Below are positions 43,439 through 54,445 of a stretch of DNA of 64,000 bases, piece after piece. The position numbers and the translations under genes were made by a program. How positions within the stretch are numbered: position 1 is the stretch's first letter; each line of letters opens with the position of its first letter. Source of the DNA: Oceanimonas smirnovii ATCC BAA-899 (GTDB lineage Bacteria > Pseudomonadota > Gammaproteobacteria > Enterobacterales > Aeromonadaceae). The DNA lies in the NCBI RefSeq assembly GCF_000381965.1, contig NZ_KB908454.1:62001-126000 (forward strand), in the 5' to 3' direction. Under the pieces are notes generated by a model. The model was not told the DNA's origin and did no database searches. It saw nothing but the letters and a program-made list of their open reading frames with translations.

Positions 43439-43729
43439 ATGCGCACCCTGACGCTGATACTGCTTGCCCTGCTGGCCACCCTGCAATACCACCTGTGGCA
43501 GGGTAAAAACGGCCTGGCCGAATACCATGAAGCGGCCGCCAATGTAGAACGCCAGCTTGTTGATAATGAACGCCTGGCCGAGCGAAATGCCCTGTTATAC
43601 CGCGAAATCAAGGATCTCAACCAGGGTCTGGCTGCCGTGGAAGAACTGGCCCGGAATGATCTGGGCATGATTAAACCCGACGAAACCTTCTACCGAATTC
43701 TGCTTCCGGAAGACAAACCAGCACAATGA
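43439..43729 (+). CDS. ftsB: Cell division protein FtsB
   Basis: A 96-aa divisome protein that joins FtsL and FtsQ. One N-terminal membrane segment (residues 4-17, [14 protein letters not shown]), then a coiled coil (about 28-70) with [51 protein letters not shown] is the conserved tail. GGAGG precedes the ATG. Its stop overlaps the ispD start. Confidence 0.94.
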   Translation: MRTLTLILLALLATLQYHLWQGKNGLAEYHEAAANVERQLVDNERLAERNALLYREIKDLNQGLAAVEELARNDLGMIKPDETFYRILLPEDKPAQ

Positions 43730-44412
43730 TCAAGATGACCGCCGTGGTACCGGCCGCCGGCGTAGGCAAACGCATGGGCAGCACCATTCCCAAGCAATAT
43801 CTGCCCCTGGGTGATAAAACCGTACTGGAGCACACGCTGATGCGTCTGCTGTCGCACCCGGCGATTGAGCGGGTGGTGGTGGCAGTCAGCCCGGAAGATC
43901 AATGGTTCGGCACTTTGCCGCTGGCGTCCGATCCGCGCATAGCGCGGGCTGCCGGAGGCCGGGAGCGGGCCGACTCAGTGCTTAATGCGCTGACGCAGGT
44001 CACCAGTGAACAAGTCCTGGTGCACGATGCCGCCCGGCCCTGTCTGGCCATGGAGGATCTCGACGCCTTGCTGGCGGCAGCCAACCAGCCGCAGGGAGCC
44101 ATACTGGCCAGCCGGGTACGAGACACCATGAAGCGCGGAGACGGCTGTGGTGCCATCGCTGAAAGTGTGTCCCGCAACGAACTCTGGCATGCGCTTACGC
44201 CCCAGTGTTTTAACACGCGGAAGCTGCAGCAGGCATTGAGCAAGGCGCTGGAACAAGGCCTGACCATTACCGACGAAGCGTCCGCCATGGAGCTGGCCGG
44301 CTTTCACCCTTTGCTGGTGCCGGGGCGCGCCGACAACATTAAAATCACGCAGCCGGAAGATCTGGCCCTGGCCGGCTTCTTTCTGCAGCAGCTTAAAGAG
44401 AACAACTCATGA
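43726..44412 (+). CDS. ispD: 2-C-methyl-D-erythritol 4-phosphate cytidylyltransferase
   Basis: A 228-aa MEP-pathway enzyme. The CTP-binding loop is [20 protein letters not shown] at the N-terminus; VHDAARPCL and the late [12 protein letters not shown] are conserved. Overlaps ftsB and ispF by 4 bases each (ATGA), so translation is coupled. Confidence 0.96.
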   Translation: MIKMTAVVPAAGVGKRMGSTIPKQYLPLGDKTVLEHTLMRLLSHPAIERVVVAVSPEDQWFGTLPLASDPRIARAAGGRERADSVLNALTQVTSEQVLVHDAARPCLAMEDLDALLAAANQPQGAILASRVRDTMKRGDGCGAIAESVSRNELWHALTPQCFNTRKLQQALSKALEQGLTITDEASAMELAGFHPLLVPGRADNIKITQPEDLALAGFFLQQLKENNS

Positions 44413-44885
44413 TGCGAATCGGGCACGGGTTTGACGTGCATAAATTTGGTGGTGACGGCCCCTGTATGCTGGCCGGTGTGGCAGTCCCTTATGAGCAGGG
44501 GCTGCTGGCCCATTCCGACGGAGACGTTATTCTGCACGCTCTGAGCGATGCCCTGCTCGGTGCCATCGGGGCCGGCGATATCGGCCGGCATTTTCCTGAT
44601 ACCGATGCGGAATTTGCCGGCATCGACAGCCGCATTCTGTTGCGGAATGTATACGCTCAAGTGCTGAGCGCCGGCTATGTGCTGGGTAATGCGGACGTTA
44701 CCGTCATGGCCCAGGCACCCAAGCTGGCACCTTATATCGACACCATGACTGCCACCATTGCACAAGATCTGCAGGCAGCGGTATCGCAAATTAACGTCAA
44801 GGCCACCACCACCGAAAAACTGGGGTTTGTGGGCCGTAAAGAGGGCATAGCGGCAGAAGCCGTGGTGTTACTGGTAAAAGCATGA
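44409..44885 (+). CDS. ispF: 2-C-methyl-D-erythritol 2,4-cyclodiphosphate synthase
   Basis: A 158-aa enzyme acting two steps after IspD. Zinc ligands are in [11 protein letters not shown] and [43 protein letters not shown] closes the family pattern. Coupled to ispD and truD by 4-base overlaps. Confidence 0.97.
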   Translation: MMRIGHGFDVHKFGGDGPCMLAGVAVPYEQGLLAHSDGDVILHALSDALLGAIGAGDIGRHFPDTDAEFAGIDSRILLRNVYAQVLSAGYVLGNADVTVMAQAPKLAPYIDTMTATIAQDLQAAVSQINVKATTTEKLGFVGRKEGIAAEAVVLLVKA

Positions 44886-45922
44886 ATAACTGGCATTATC
44901 TCCATGGTGAGCCCACCGTCAGCGGCCGGCTCAAGGCCGAGCCCGAACATTTTATTGTGCGTGAAGATCTGGGCTTTGTCCCGGGTGGTGAAGGCGAACA
45001 TATTTTTCTGCATATTCGCAAGCGCGGACAAAACACTCAGTGGATAGCCCGGGATCTGGCAAAACTCGCCGGTGTTGCTCAGCGGGATGTCACCTGGGCC
45101 GGCCTCAAGGACCGCCATGCGGTTACCGAGCAGTGGTTTGGCGTGCATCTGCCGGGCAAGGAGATGCCCGACTTCTCGCCGCTGGAAAGCGATGATGTGC
45201 AAATTCTGGCCATTGCCCGGCACAATAAAAAGCTGAAAACCGGCGCGCTCAAGGGTAACTGGTTTGAGCTGACCCTGACCGAACTTGACGGCGAAGGTGA
45301 TCTTGATGCCCGTCTGCAGGCCATTGGCAAGCGGGGCGTGCCCAACTATTTTGGCGATCAGCGCTTTGGCCACAACGGCGGCAATATCGAGCAGGCCAGA
45401 GCCATGTTTGGCGGAAAACGTATCAAGGATCGCAATAAGCGGTCGATGTACTTGTCGGCGGCCCGCAGTTATCTGTTTAACCTGGCTGCCAGCCAGCGCC
45501 TGGCTGAAGGCAGGGGGGAGCAGCTGCTGAACGGCGACTGCGTCATGCTGGCGGGCAGCCAGTCGTTTTTTACCCTGAATGACGACAATCCGCTCAACGA
45601 AGACATACAGGCCCGTTTTGCCAGTGGAGATATTCGCCTGAGTGCCCCTCTCTGGGGGCGTGGCCGGCTGCCGGCAGAAGATGAGGCCGGCACTCTTGAG
45701 CAAACAGCGCTGGAAGGTCAGCAGGCGCTGATGGCCGGACTGGAAGCCAACGGCCTTAAGCAGGAGCGCCGCGCTCTGCTGCTTAAACCTGAGCAACTGA
45801 GCTGGCAGCGTGATGGCGACCGGCTGACACTGTCGTTCTGGTTACCGGCAGGCACCTATGCCACCAGCCTGGTGCGGGAACTTATCAAAGAAAAGGAACT
45901 TCATGAAAATACTGGTGAGTAA
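44882..45922 (+). CDS. truD: tRNA pseudouridine(13) synthase TruD
   Basis: A 346-aa enzyme making pseudouridine 13 in tRNA-Glu. The catalytic aspartate lies in [16 protein letters not shown] near residue 80, and [20 protein letters not shown] is the TruD signature. The 3' end overlaps surE by 20 bases. Confidence 0.95.
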   Translation: MNNWHYLHGEPTVSGRLKAEPEHFIVREDLGFVPGGEGEHIFLHIRKRGQNTQWIARDLAKLAGVAQRDVTWAGLKDRHAVTEQWFGVHLPGKEMPDFSPLESDDVQILAIARHNKKLKTGALKGNWFELTLTELDGEGDLDARLQAIGKRGVPNYFGDQRFGHNGGNIEQARAMFGGKRIKDRNKRSMYLSAARSYLFNLAASQRLAEGRGEQLLNGDCVMLAGSQSFFTLNDDNPLNEDIQARFASGDIRLSAPLWGRGRLPAEDEAGTLEQTALEGQQALMAGLEANGLKQERRALLLKPEQLSWQRDGDRLTLSFWLPAGTYATSLVRELIKEKELHENTGE

Positions 45923-46649
45923 TGATGACGGTGTAAACGCCAGGGGCATTCGCGAGCTCAGCCGGGCACTGTCGGAATTTGCCGAAGTAGTGACAGTGGC
46001 ACCGGATCGCAACCGCAGCGGTGCCAGTCACTCCCTGACGCTGGAAGTGCCTCTGCGGGCCGACAAGCTGGATGAATCCGGCTTTTATTCCGTCAAGGGC
46101 ACGCCCACCGACTGCGTACACTGGGCGGTCAATCACCTGCTGGATCCGGACCCGGATCTGGTGGTAGCAGGCATTAACCATGGTGCCAACCTGGGGGACG
46201 ACGTGCTCTACTCGGGCACGGTAGCGGCGGCCACCGAGGGCCGTCATCTGGGGCTGCCGTCCCTGGCCATCTCTCTGTGTGGTGACAAACACTTTGAAAC
46301 TGCAGCCCATTTTGCCGGTGTCATGGTGCAGGGGTTGCTGCGTGCGCCGCTTTACTCCAATCAGATTTTAAACGTCAATGTTCCCGACTTGCCCCTGGCA
46401 GAAATTCGGGGTATCAAGGTGACTCGTCTGGGTAACCGCCATCGTTCCGATGCGGTGCTCAGGGAGTTTGACCCCAGGGGCCGGCCCATTTACTGGATAG
46501 GTCCTCCCGGGGCTATTCAGGATGCCGGTGAGGGCACCGACTTCGACGCGGTAGAGCGGGGCTTTGTGTCCATTACGCCGCTCACCATAGATCTGACCGC
46601 TTACGACCAGATGGCGGCACTGTCCCGCTGGATTGAGGATGTGGAGTAA
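45903..46649 (+). CDS. surE: 5'/3'-nucleotidase SurE
   Basis: A 248-aa metal-dependent nucleotidase and exopolyphosphatase. [16 protein letters not shown] holds the metal-binding Asp pair; [15 protein letters not shown] and [24 protein letters not shown] are family motifs. ATG at 45903 is used; the frame starting at 45858 lies inside truD. Confidence 0.96.
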   Translation: MKILVSNDDGVNARGIRELSRALSEFAEVVTVAPDRNRSGASHSLTLEVPLRADKLDESGFYSVKGTPTDCVHWAVNHLLDPDPDLVVAGINHGANLGDDVLYSGTVAAATEGRHLGLPSLAISLCGDKHFETAAHFAGVMVQGLLRAPLYSNQILNVNVPDLPLAEIRGIKVTRLGNRHRSDAVLREFDPRGRPIYWIGPPGAIQDAGEGTDFDAVERGFVSITPLTIDLTAYDQMAALSRWIEDVE

Positions 46650-46654
46650 AGAGG

Positions 46655-47275
46655 GTGCGTACAGAGCAGCTTTATCACCTGCTGAAACAGCAGGGCATTG
46701 ATAATGAACAAGTGCTGAAGGCCATTACCGCTCTGCCCCGGCACGAGTTTGTGGATGAAGCCATGAGCCATAAGGCCTGGGACAACAGCGCCCTGCCCAT
46801 TGGCTTTGGCCAGACCATCTCGCAGCCTTATATAGTAGCGCGCATGACTCAGACGCTGCTGCAGGACGGCCTGCCGCAAAGAGTACTGGAAATTGGCACC
46901 GGCTCAGGTTTTCAGACCGCCGTGCTGGCTCAGCTGGTAGACGAGGTTTTTACCATAGAGCGCATCAAGCCGCTGCAATATCAGGCACGGCGTCGGCTGC
47001 AGCGCCTTGATTTATATAATGTACGCACCAAACACGGCGATGGCTGGGAAGGCTGGGCCAGCAAGGCGCCCTTTGATGCCATTATTGTGACGGCGGCGGC
47101 CAGCTCGGTGCCCTCGGCGTTACTGGCGCAGCTGACGGATGGCGGTCGCATGGTCATTCCGGTAGGAGACAGCCAGCAGGCACTGTGGCTGTATCAGCGC
47201 CGGGGCAATCAATTTGATCGCACCATGCTTGAGCCGGTGCGGTTTGTTCCTTTAATTCAGGGTGATCTTGAGTGA
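46655..47275 (+). CDS. pcm: Protein-L-isoaspartate O-methyltransferase
   Basis: A 206-aa repair enzyme that methylates isoaspartyl residues. GTG start at 46655. SAM-binding motif [16 protein letters not shown] and substrate part [13 protein letters not shown] are conserved. The surE-pcm-(yqaA)-nlpD-rpoS order is the standard stationary-phase cluster. Confidence 0.96.
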   Translation: MRTEQLYHLLKQQGIDNEQVLKAITALPRHEFVDEAMSHKAWDNSALPIGFGQTISQPYIVARMTQTLLQDGLPQRVLEIGTGSGFQTAVLAQLVDEVFTIERIKPLQYQARRRLQRLDLYNVRTKHGDGWEGWASKAPFDAIIVTAAASSVPSALLAQLTDGGRMVIPVGDSQQALWLYQRRGNQFDRTMLEPVRFVPLIQGDLE

Positions 47276-47853
47276 AGCTGTTTTCCCGTTTGTACCGTTT
47301 GGTGATGATGTGGGCGGTACACCGCCATGCACCTTTTTATCTGTCCATGAACAGTTTTGTGGAGTCCATCTTCTGGCCGGTGCCGGTGGATGTCATGCTG
47401 GCCCCCATGGCGCTGGCAAAGCCGGAAAAGGCCTGGCGTTATGCTGCTCTGGCCACTGTGTTCTCGGTATTGGGGGCGGCGTTTGGCTATCTTCTGGGTT
47501 ATGCCATGTGGGAGCCGCTGGTCGCGCCTTTTATTCAGACCATGGGCTATGAAGGTAAAATTGCCGTGGCCCGGCAGTGGTTTGATGACTGGGGCATCTG
47601 GGTGATCTTTATTGCCAGCTTTACTCCCATTCCCTACAAGGTGTTTACCGTGACTGCCGGTCTGCTGCAAATGGCCTTTCTGCCTTTTATTCTGGTGTCG
47701 CTGATAGGCCGTGGCCTGCGTTTTTATCTGGTCTCGGGACTGATGGTGTGGGGCGGCGTAAAAATGGAACGCAAGCTCATTGGTTATATTGATCTGCTGG
47801 GCTGGCTGTGCGTTGCTGCCGCCGTGATCGCTTACCTGCTGCTGAGAAACTGA
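47272..47853 (+). CDS. YqaA family membrane protein (DedA/VTT-related)
   Basis: A 193-aa protein with four to five hydrophobic segments and the VTT-type stretches [13 protein letters not shown] and [25 protein letters not shown] start at 47272 overlaps the pcm stop. Members of this family are inner-membrane proteins of uncertain function, related to lipid-handling DedA proteins. Its stop overlaps the nlpD start (TGATG). Confidence 0.88.
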   Translation: MKLFSRLYRLVMMWAVHRHAPFYLSMNSFVESIFWPVPVDVMLAPMALAKPEKAWRYAALATVFSVLGAAFGYLLGYAMWEPLVAPFIQTMGYEGKIAVARQWFDDWGIWVIFIASFTPIPYKVFTVTAGLLQMAFLPFILVSLIGRGLRFYLVSGLMVWGGVKMERKLIGYIDLLGWLCVAAAVIAYLLLRN

Positions 47854-48818
47854 TGATGTGGCGGAGCAAGACCTTAAAAGGAGCTGTGATCAGTCTGGTA
47901 CTGTTGCAGTTGCTTTCGGCCTGCTCTGCCTCACGGCCTGCACCGGTGCGCGGTGTGGGTGAACATGCTCAGGGTCAGGTAAAAGCCAACGGTCGTCATT
48001 ATGTGGTGGCGAGGGGGGATACCCTTTATTCCATTGCCTGGCAGGCGGGCACGGATGTGACCACTCTGGCCCGGCATAATGGCCTGCGGGCTCCTTACCG
48101 TATTTATCCCGGACAGACGCTCAAGCTGGACGTGCCAGGCCGCAAGGCGCGCATATATCAAGTGCGCCGGGGCGATACGCTCAGCGGCATTGCCCGCCGG
48201 ACTCAGCACTCAGTGGCCGACCTGGCCAGCCTGAACGGACTGCGTCCGCCTTACCGGATTTATGTGGGTCAGAAACTGGCGTTGCATGCCATCAGCCAGC
48301 CGGTGGTCGCTGCCGGGTCCCGGGCGAAACCAGCCCCGCCTGTATCCAAAAAAACAGAGGTTGCAAAATCGCCAAAGGCAGTTGCACCGGTCAAAAGAAA
48401 AGCATACGCTGGCACAGAAGTACAAAAAAAAGCGTCTGTCAATGGTCCTGTTGCCTGGCAGTGGCCCGTCAGCGGAGCAGTCATATCGGGTTTCTCACTG
48501 TCGGAAACCGGCAATAAGGGCATCGACATTCGTGGCAGCAGAGGCCAGGCGGTCAAGGCTGCTGCAGCAGGAAAAGTGGTATACGCAGGGAATGCGCTAC
48601 GTGGTTATGGCAATTTAATCATTATCAAGCACAACGATGATTACTTGTCGGCCTACGCTCACAATGAAGTACTGCGTGTAAAAGAGCAGGACACGGTGAA
48701 AGCAGGTCAGCACATAGCGGATATGGGAAGCAGTGATGCGACTGATGTCCGGTTGCACTTTGAAATCCGGCATCAGGGCAACTCGGTTGACCCGAGAAAA
48801 TATCTGCCTAAGCGATAA
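47853..48818 (+). CDS. nlpD: Lipoprotein activator NlpD with two LysM domains and a degenerate M23 domain
   Basis: A 321-aa outer-membrane lipoprotein; the lipobox LLSAC gives a lipidated cysteine at about residue 24. Two LysM repeats follow (HYVVARGDTLYSIAWQAG... and IYQVRRGDTLSGIARRTQ...), then a Pro/Lys/Val linker and a LytM/M23 domain (WPVSGAVISGFSLSETGNKGIDIRG...VRLHFEIRHQGNSVDPRKYL). The zinc-binding His of active enzymes is Asn here (GNKGIDI), consistent with NlpD acting as a non-catalytic activator of the AmiC amidase. E. coli NlpD has one LysM. The rpoS promoter usually lies inside nlpD. Confidence 0.93.
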   Translation: MMWRSKTLKGAVISLVLLQLLSACSASRPAPVRGVGEHAQGQVKANGRHYVVARGDTLYSIAWQAGTDVTTLARHNGLRAPYRIYPGQTLKLDVPGRKARIYQVRRGDTLSGIARRTQHSVADLASLNGLRPPYRIYVGQKLALHAISQPVVAAGSRAKPAPPVSKKTEVAKSPKAVAPVKRKAYAGTEVQKKASVNGPVAWQWPVSGAVISGFSLSETGNKGIDIRGSRGQAVKAAAAGKVVYAGNALRGYGNLIIIKHNDDYLSAYAHNEVLRVKEQDTVKAGQHIADMGSSDATDVRLHFEIRHQGNSVDPRKYLPKR

Positions 48819-48860
48819 ATACCGGGAATAAGGCTGTTCCCGGGTTAAGGGAGAACTGCC

Positions 48861-49844
48861 ATGAGCCAGAAAAAGTACAACACCCAAAACGCAGAAACAG
48901 ACTTTAACAAGGACGAAGAGCTGAATGTCACTGATGTTGAGCTGGCTGAAGCTGAAGAAAAAGAGGATGAGCAGGCAGAAGAAACCCTGAGTGCACCGGT
49001 TCTGCGGAGTCTGGATGTGACTCAGCTGTACCTGGGAGAGATAGGCTACTCACCGCTGCTGACCGCTGAAGAAGAAGTTCATTACGCCCGCCGGGCTTTG
49101 CGTGGCGATCTTGCCGCCCGCAAGCGGATGATTGAGTCCAATCTGCGGCTGGTGGTTAAAATTTCCCGTCGTTATAACAACCGTGGCCTGGCCCTGCTTG
49201 ATTTGATTGAAGAAGGTAACCTGGGCCTGATCCGCGCGGTGGAAAAGTTTGATCCCGAGCGCGGTTTTCGTTTCTCTACCTATGCCACCTGGTGGATCCG
49301 TCAGACCATAGAGCGGGCTATTATGAACCAGACCCGCACCATACGCCTGCCCATTCATGTGGTAAAAGAGCTGAACGTTTATCTGCGCACCGCCCGTGAG
49401 CTGGCCCACCGGCTGGATCACGAGCCCACCGCTGATGAAATTGCCGAGGCCCTCGACAAACCGGTGGAAGACGTATCCCGCATGCTCAAGCTGAATGAAA
49501 AGATCAGCTCGGTCGATACGCCCATTGGCGGTGACGGTGACAAGGCGCTGCTCGATGTGCTGGCCGATGAGAACGACAAGGATCCGGAAGCCGAAACCCA
49601 GGACAACGACATGAATGTAAGCCTGGTGCGTTGGCTGGAAGAGCTTAACCCCAAGCAACGGGAAGTGCTGGCCAGGCGTTTTGGTCTGCTGGGCTATGAG
49701 CCGTCCACCCTGGAAGACGTGGGCCGGGAAATTGGCCTGACCCGCGAGCGGGTTCGCCAAATTCAGGTAGAAGCCCTGCGCCGGCTGAAAGAAATTCTCA
49801 CTCAGCAGGGCCTGAGCATCGATACCCTGTTTCACAGCGAATAA
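48861..49844 (+). CDS. rpoS: RNA polymerase sigma factor RpoS
   Basis: A 327-aa stationary-phase and stress sigma factor. Region 1.2 ([28 protein letters not shown]), region 2 ([61 protein letters not shown] split over 49137-49320) and the region 4 helix-turn-helix ([20 protein letters not shown]) are intact. The N-terminus is unusually acidic ([17 protein letters not shown]). Confidence 0.98.
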   Translation: MSQKKYNTQNAETDFNKDEELNVTDVELAEAEEKEDEQAEETLSAPVLRSLDVTQLYLGEIGYSPLLTAEEEVHYARRALRGDLAARKRMIESNLRLVVKISRRYNNRGLALLDLIEEGNLGLIRAVEKFDPERGFRFSTYATWWIRQTIERAIMNQTRTIRLPIHVVKELNVYLRTARELAHRLDHEPTADEIAEALDKPVEDVSRMLKLNEKISSVDTPIGGDGDKALLDVLADENDKDPEAETQDNDMNVSLVRWLEELNPKQREVLARRFGLLGYEPSTLEDVGREIGLTRERVRQIQVEALRRLKEILTQQGLSIDTLFHSE

Positions 49845-49853
49845 CGAAAAACA

Positions 49854-49895
49854 AAGCTGGAAGCCGTAAGCTGTCAGCTGTAAGTGGTGGAGCTT
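49854..49895. repeat. AGCT-rich intergenic repeat behind rpoS
   Basis: AAGCTGGAAGCCGTAAGCTG then TCAGCTGTAAG; same family as 16900, 21753 and 50060. Confidence 0.5.
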
Positions 49896-49950
49896 GAAAG
49901 CCATCGACTGTGCTTGTGACTTCGGCATACCCTGAAGGGCTGTACAAAAA

Positions 49951-49982
49951 ACCGGCAGAGCTCGTCGTTCTGCCGGTTTTTT
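49951..49982. terminator. Bidirectional terminator between rpoS and mutS
   Basis: ACCGGCAGA (49951-49959) pairs with TCTGCCGGT (49969-49977); six T follow and six A precede, so it serves both converging genes. Confidence 0.92.
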
Positions 49983-50059
49983 AATGCTGAATAGTGCCGG
50001 TATCAGACAGAGCCGGGTTCACAAACACGACTGATAACCTTCCAGGCTGCTCCTCTGGT

Positions 50060-50086
50060 AGCTGACAGCTTAAAGCTTACAGCTGT
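50060..50086. repeat. AGCTGACAGCTTA repeat supplying the mutS stop
   Basis: AGCTGACAGCTTAAAGCTTA then CAGCTGT; differs from 21753-21779 at about three positions. On the minus strand it encodes Ser-Cys-Lys-Leu-stop of MutS. Confidence 0.6.
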
Positions 50087-52646
50087 CTTTTCTGGCCTCT
50101 TTCAACCGGTACAGCTGCTCCAGCGCCTGGCGCGGAGTGAGCTCGTCCGGGTTCAGTTCATCCAACAAGGTCAGCGCCGGATGCTCCGGCTCATCAAACA
50201 GCGGCAGCGAGCCCTGAGGCTCGGCTGTGGCCGGCTCGGGGGCCGGACGGCCGCTTTCCAGCTCGGCCAGTTTTTGCCGCGCCAGGGTGAGCACCGGCCT
50301 GGGCACGCCTGCCAGCGCCGCCACCTGCAAACCATAAGAGCGGCTGGCGGCCCCTTCCTGTACCGCATGCATAAAGGCGATGGTATCGCCGTGCTCCACC
50401 GCATCCAGATGCACATTGGCCACTGCCGGCCACAGTGCTGCCAGGGCGGTCAGCTCAAAATAATGAGTGGCAAACAGAGTATAGGCGTGCAGCCGGTTGG
50501 CCAGTGCATCGGCACAGGCCCAGGCAAGGGCCAGACCGTCATAGGTGCTGGTGCCGCGGCCGATTTCGTCCATCAAGACCAGGCTGTGGCGGCTGGCGTT
50601 GTTAAGAATATTGGCGGTTTCGGTCATTTCCACCATAAAGGTGGAGCGGCCCGAGGCCAGATCGTCGGACGCACCGATGCGGGTAAAAATCCGATCCACC
50701 CGGCCGATGCGGGCCGATTGGGCCGGCACAAAAGAGCCCATGTAGGCCAGCAGCACAATGAGTGCGGTCTGGCGCATATAGGTGGACTTGCCGCCCATGT
50801 TGGGGCCGGTGATCACCAGCATTTTGCGTTCATCAGACAATGACAGCGGGTTGGCAATAAAGGGATCCGTCATCACCTGCTCCACTACCGGGTGGCGGCC
50901 TTCCTCTATCGTTATCACTTCATCGTCGGTCAGCTCAGGGCGGCAATAATCCAGGCTTTCGGCCCGCTCAGCCAGGTTGGCCAGCACATCCAGACAGGCC
51001 AGCGCCGCCGCACTTTGCTGCAGCGGTGCCAGATGCTCCAGCAGCCGGTCGAGCAGTTGTTCGTACAGGCGTTTTTCCAGTGCCAGCCCTTTACTCTGGG
51101 CATTGAGCACCTTGTCTTCATATTCCTTAAGCTCGGGAATAATGTAGCGCTCGTTGTTTTTCAGGGTCTGGCGGCGCACATAATGCACCGGCACCAGATG
51201 AGCGTTGGCCCGGCTCACATCAATATAAAAACCGTGCACCTTGTTATAAGCCACTTTCAGGGTGCTGATGCCGGTGGCAATGCGCTCCCGGGCTTCAAGC
51301 TCCTCCAGATAGCGATGCGCCCCGGCGGCCAGCTCACGCAGCTCATCCAGCTCGGCGTTGTAGCCATCGCGGATCACGCCACCGTCCCGAATCACCACCG
51401 GTGGCGTATCGACCACGGCGGTCTCCAGCAGCTCGGCCAGCGCGGGAAAGTCACTGATCTGTTGGGCCAGCGGTGTCAGGCATTCAGCCCCGGCCTCGGC
51501 CAGCACCGCCTGAATGTCGGGCTGGGCCTGCAGCGCGGCACGCAGCCGGCTTAAGTCCCGGGGCCGGGCCGAGCGCAGCGCCAGCCGGGCCAGTACCCGT
51601 TCCATATCGCCCACCTGACGCAGCAGCGGGTGCAGGTCTTCATGGCGGCCGTTTTCCATCAGGGTGGCGATAATATCCTGACGCTGTGTCAGCTCTTCTT
51701 TGTTGCGGCTGGGCTGGTGTATCCAGCGCTTGAGCAGCCGGCTGCCCATGGGGGTGGCGGTGCAGTCCAGTACTTCGGCCAGAGTATTTTCCATGGTACC
51801 CGAAAGGTTCAGGGTCAGCTCCAGGTTACGACGGGTGGCAGCATCCATGATCACCATGTCCTGACGCCGCTCCAGCCGCACACTGTTGATATGGGGCAGG
51901 GCGGTGCGCTGAGTATCTTTTACATACTGCAGCAGGCAGCCGGCAGCGCACAGGGCGGTGGTGGACTGCTCCACACCAAAACCCACCAGATCCCGGGTGC
52001 CGAACTGCTGGCACAGCAGATGGCGGGCGGTACCCGGATCAAATTCCCACTCCGGCCGGCGGCGCAGGCCCTTACGCTGCTCGATAAGGCCAAACCACTC
52101 AAAACCTTCCGGATACAGCAGCTCGGCGGGCTGAGTGCGCTGCAGCTCGGCGGTGAGGGTTTCGGCTTTTTCAAACTGATTGATCACAAAACGACCGGTG
52201 CTGACATCCAGAATGCCGTAACCGAAACGTTCGCCGTCGTGATACACAGCCGCCAGACAGTTGTCCTGACGCTCATTGAGCAGGGCTTCATCGGACAGGG
52301 TGCCCGGAGTGACAATGCGCACCACCTGACGCTCCACCGGCCCCTTGCTGGTAGCCGGGTCGCCAATCTGCTCACAAATGGCCACCGACTCGCCCATCTG
52401 CACCAGCCGCGCCAGATAGTTTTCTGCTGCGTGGTAGGGCACCCCGGCCATGGGAATGGCGGTGCCCGCCGACTTGCCCCGCTTGGTCAGGGAGATATCC
52501 AGCAGCCGGGACGCTTTTTTGGCATCGTCGTAAAACAGTTCGTAAAAATCCCCCATGCGATAAAACAGCAGAATGTCTGAATGCTGTGCCTTCAGGGCCA
52601 GATATTGCTGCATCATGGGCGTATGCGGGGAATTTTCCTGATTCAT
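50070..52646 (-). CDS. mutS: DNA mismatch repair protein MutS
   Basis: An 858-aa ATPase that recognises mismatches. The N-terminal mismatch wedge motif [11 protein letters not shown] is at about residue 28-38; Walker A is [15 protein letters not shown], the signature [17 protein letters not shown] and Walker [17 protein letters not shown]. The C-terminal tetramer region is [21 protein letters not shown]. The last five residues come from a dispersed AGCT repeat. Confidence 0.98.
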   Translation of the reverse strand: MNQENSPHTPMMQQYLALKAQHSDILLFYRMGDFYELFYDDAKKASRLLDISLTKRGKSAGTAIPMAGVPYHAAENYLARLVQMGESVAICEQIGDPATSKGPVERQVVRIVTPGTLSDEALLNERQDNCLAAVYHDGERFGYGILDVSTGRFVINQFEKAETLTAELQRTQPAELLYPEGFEWFGLIEQRKGLRRRPEWEFDPGTARHLLCQQFGTRDLVGFGVEQSTTALCAAGCLLQYVKDTQRTALPHINSVRLERRQDMVIMDAATRRNLELTLNLSGTMENTLAEVLDCTATPMGSRLLKRWIHQPSRNKEELTQRQDIIATLMENGRHEDLHPLLRQVGDMERVLARLALRSARPRDLSRLRAALQAQPDIQAVLAEAGAECLTPLAQQISDFPALAELLETAVVDTPPVVIRDGGVIRDGYNAELDELRELAAGAHRYLEELEARERIATGISTLKVAYNKVHGFYIDVSRANAHLVPVHYVRRQTLKNNERYIIPELKEYEDKVLNAQSKGLALEKRLYEQLLDRLLEHLAPLQQSAAALACLDVLANLAERAESLDYCRPELTDDEVITIEEGRHPVVEQVMTDPFIANPLSLSDERKMLVITGPNMGGKSTYMRQTALIVLLAYMGSFVPAQSARIGRVDRIFTRIGASDDLASGRSTFMVEMTETANILNNASRHSLVLMDEIGRGTSTYDGLALAWACADALANRLHAYTLFATHYFELTALAALWPAVANVHLDAVEHGDTIAFMHAVQEGAASRSYGLQVAALAGVPRPVLTLARQKLAELESGRPAPEPATAEPQGSLPLFDEPEHPALTLLDELNPDELTPRQALEQLYRLKEARKDSCKL

Positions 52647-52761
52647 AATGAAATCACAGCCTTTTGTCGTTGTGTTACGAGGTAGTGCTCAATGCTGTTG
52701 GCACCCTTGAGCCTGGGCCTGCATAATACCAGCTAATTAAATCAGGCACATGAAGGTGAGC

Positions 52762-53256
52762 ATGAGCACAGACACACTGGCACAGCAATTGGGTGAAGCG
52801 CTGCAGGCAAAAGGCATTATGATGACCACTGCCGAGTCCTGCACCGGCGGTGGCATTGCCGCCGCCATCACAGACATTGCCGGCAGCTCGGCCTGGTTTG
52901 ACCGGGGCTTTGTGACTTATTCCAATGCCGCCAAGCACGAGATGCTGGGGGTGGATATGGCGCTGATAGAGCGCCACGGCGCAGTCAGCCGGGAAGTGGC
53001 CGAAGCCATGGTACGCGGTGCCTGTGCCGCCTCTGGCTGTGGCTTTGGTGTGGCGGTGACCGGTGTGGCCGGCCCCGGTGGCGGCAGCCCGGAAAAACCC
53101 GTGGGCACAGTGTGGCTGGCTTGTTACTCTGTGGCACAAAATAAGCTTGATTGCCGGCTGCTGCAGCTGGACGGCAACCGGGCCGCAGTGCGCCGGCAAA
53201 CCGTGGTCAATGCGCTTGAGGCCTGCCTGACCCTGCTTGAGCAAAACCCGACTTGA
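52762..53256 (+). CDS. pncC: Nicotinamide-nucleotide amidohydrolase PncC (CinA C-terminal type)
   Basis: A ~164-aa enzyme that deamidates NMN to NaMN for NAD recycling. TTAESCTGGGIAAAITDIAGSSAWFDRGFVTYSNAAK and GVAGPGGGSPEKPVGTVWLA are the full CinA-C signature. The ATG at 52762 has AAGGTGAG just upstream; the ATG at 52750 (MKVS) is the alternative. It is the stand-alone form, without the N-terminal CinA domain. It adjoins recA as in many gammaproteobacteria. Confidence 0.94.
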   Translation: MSTDTLAQQLGEALQAKGIMMTTAESCTGGGIAAAITDIAGSSAWFDRGFVTYSNAAKHEMLGVDMALIERHGAVSREVAEAMVRGACAASGCGFGVAVTGVAGPGGGSPEKPVGTVWLACYSVAQNKLDCRLLQLDGNRAAVRRQTVVNALEACLTLLEQNPT

Positions 53257-53280
53257 TACTGTACGAATAACCAGTATACT
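53253..53280 (+). promoter_or_regulatory. recA promoter with LexA (SOS) box
   Basis: TACTGTACGAATAACCAGTA (53257-53276) matches the SOS consensus TACTGTATATATATACAGTA with both CTG/CAG ends. It overlaps a promoter TTGATA (53253-53258) and TATACT (53275-53280), 16 bp apart. The -35 overlaps the pncC stop codon. Confidence 0.9.
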
Positions 53281-53330
53281 CAGCGTTAATTACTACAATT
53301 CAGCACCAGCCAATTTCAGTGGAGCATGTT

Positions 53331-54401
53331 ATGGATCAGAACAAAGAAAAAGCCTTGGCCGCCGCCCTGGGCCAGATTGAAAAGCAATTTGGCAAAGGCT
53401 CTATCATGCGTTTGGGCGACAATAAGGCGCTGAATGTTGAAGCCATTTCTACCGGCTCCCTGTCTCTGGACATTGCTCTTGGCATTGGTGGTCTGCCTAC
53501 CGGTCGTATTGTAGAAATCTATGGTCCCGAGTCTTCCGGTAAAACCACCCTCACTCTGCAGGTGATCGCTCAGGCCCAGCGCGCCGGCAAGGTGTGTGCT
53601 TTTGTGGATGCCGAACACGCACTGGATCCGGTGTATGCCGGTAAACTCGGCGTCAACGTAGACGATCTGCTGGTATCCCAGCCCGACACCGGTGAACAGG
53701 CGCTGGAAATCTGTGACATGCTGGTGCGTTCCGGCGCGGTAGATGTCATCATTGTTGACTCTGTGGCTGCACTGACGCCCCGCGCCGAAATTGAAGGCGA
53801 GATGGGTGACTCTCATGTGGGTCTGCAGGCTCGTCTGATGTCTCAGGCGCTGCGTAAGCTCACCGGTAATATCAAGAGCGCCAACTGTCTGTGCATCTTC
53901 ATCAACCAGATCCGTATGAAGATTGGTGTCATGTTCGGCAGCCCCGAAACCACCACAGGCGGTAACGCCCTTAAGTTCTACTCTTCCGTGCGTCTCGACA
54001 TTCGCCGTATCGGCTCTATCAAGGAAGGCGATGAAGTGGTGGGTAACGAAACCCGGGTGAAAGTGGTCAAGAACAAGGTAGCGCCGCCGTTCAAGCAGGC
54101 TGAGTTCCAGATCATGTATGGTGCCGGTATCTCCAAGGAAGGTGAGCTGATTGAGCTGGGCGTGAAGCATAAGCTGATTGAAAAAGCCGGTGCCTGGTAC
54201 AGCTACAAGGGTGACAAAATTGGTCAGGGCAAGGCCAACTCCATTAAATATCTGCTGGAGCACACCAATATTGCCGAAGAAATTGAGCAGCAGCTGCGTG
54301 AAATGTTGCTGCTGGCACCGGGCTCTGCCAAGGAAGAAGGTAACGGCAAGGGTGAAGCCCTGCCGGAACTGGACGGCCCTGACGATAACGCCGAATTCTG
54401 A
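53331..54401 (+). CDS. recA: Recombinase RecA
   Basis: A 356-aa recombinase and LexA coprotease. ATG at 53331 follows GGAG at 6 bases. Walker A GPESSGKT at residues 66-73, Walker [11 protein letters not shown], and loop 2 [19 protein letters not shown] are present. The acidic C-terminal tail ([11 protein letters not shown]) is normal. Confidence 0.99.
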   Translation: MDQNKEKALAAALGQIEKQFGKGSIMRLGDNKALNVEAISTGSLSLDIALGIGGLPTGRIVEIYGPESSGKTTLTLQVIAQAQRAGKVCAFVDAEHALDPVYAGKLGVNVDDLLVSQPDTGEQALEICDMLVRSGAVDVIIVDSVAALTPRAEIEGEMGDSHVGLQARLMSQALRKLTGNIKSANCLCIFINQIRMKIGVMFGSPETTTGGNALKFYSSVRLDIRRIGSIKEGDEVVGNETRVKVVKNKVAPPFKQAEFQIMYGAGISKEGELIELGVKHKLIEKAGAWYSYKGDKIGQGKANSIKYLLEHTNIAEEIEQQLREMLLLAPGSAKEEGNGKGEALPELDGPDDNAEF

Positions 54402-54404
54402 TAA

Positions 54405-54430
54405 CAAGGCCGGGCAATGCCCGGCCTTTG
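54405..54430 (+). terminator. Hairpin between recA and recX
   Basis: CAAGGCCGGGC (54405-54415) pairs with GCCCGGCCTTTG (54419-54430). It lacks a long T-run and so resembles the partial recA-recX terminator that keeps recX expression low. Confidence 0.75.
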
Positions 54431-54445
54431 TGTTAAGAGACAGGC

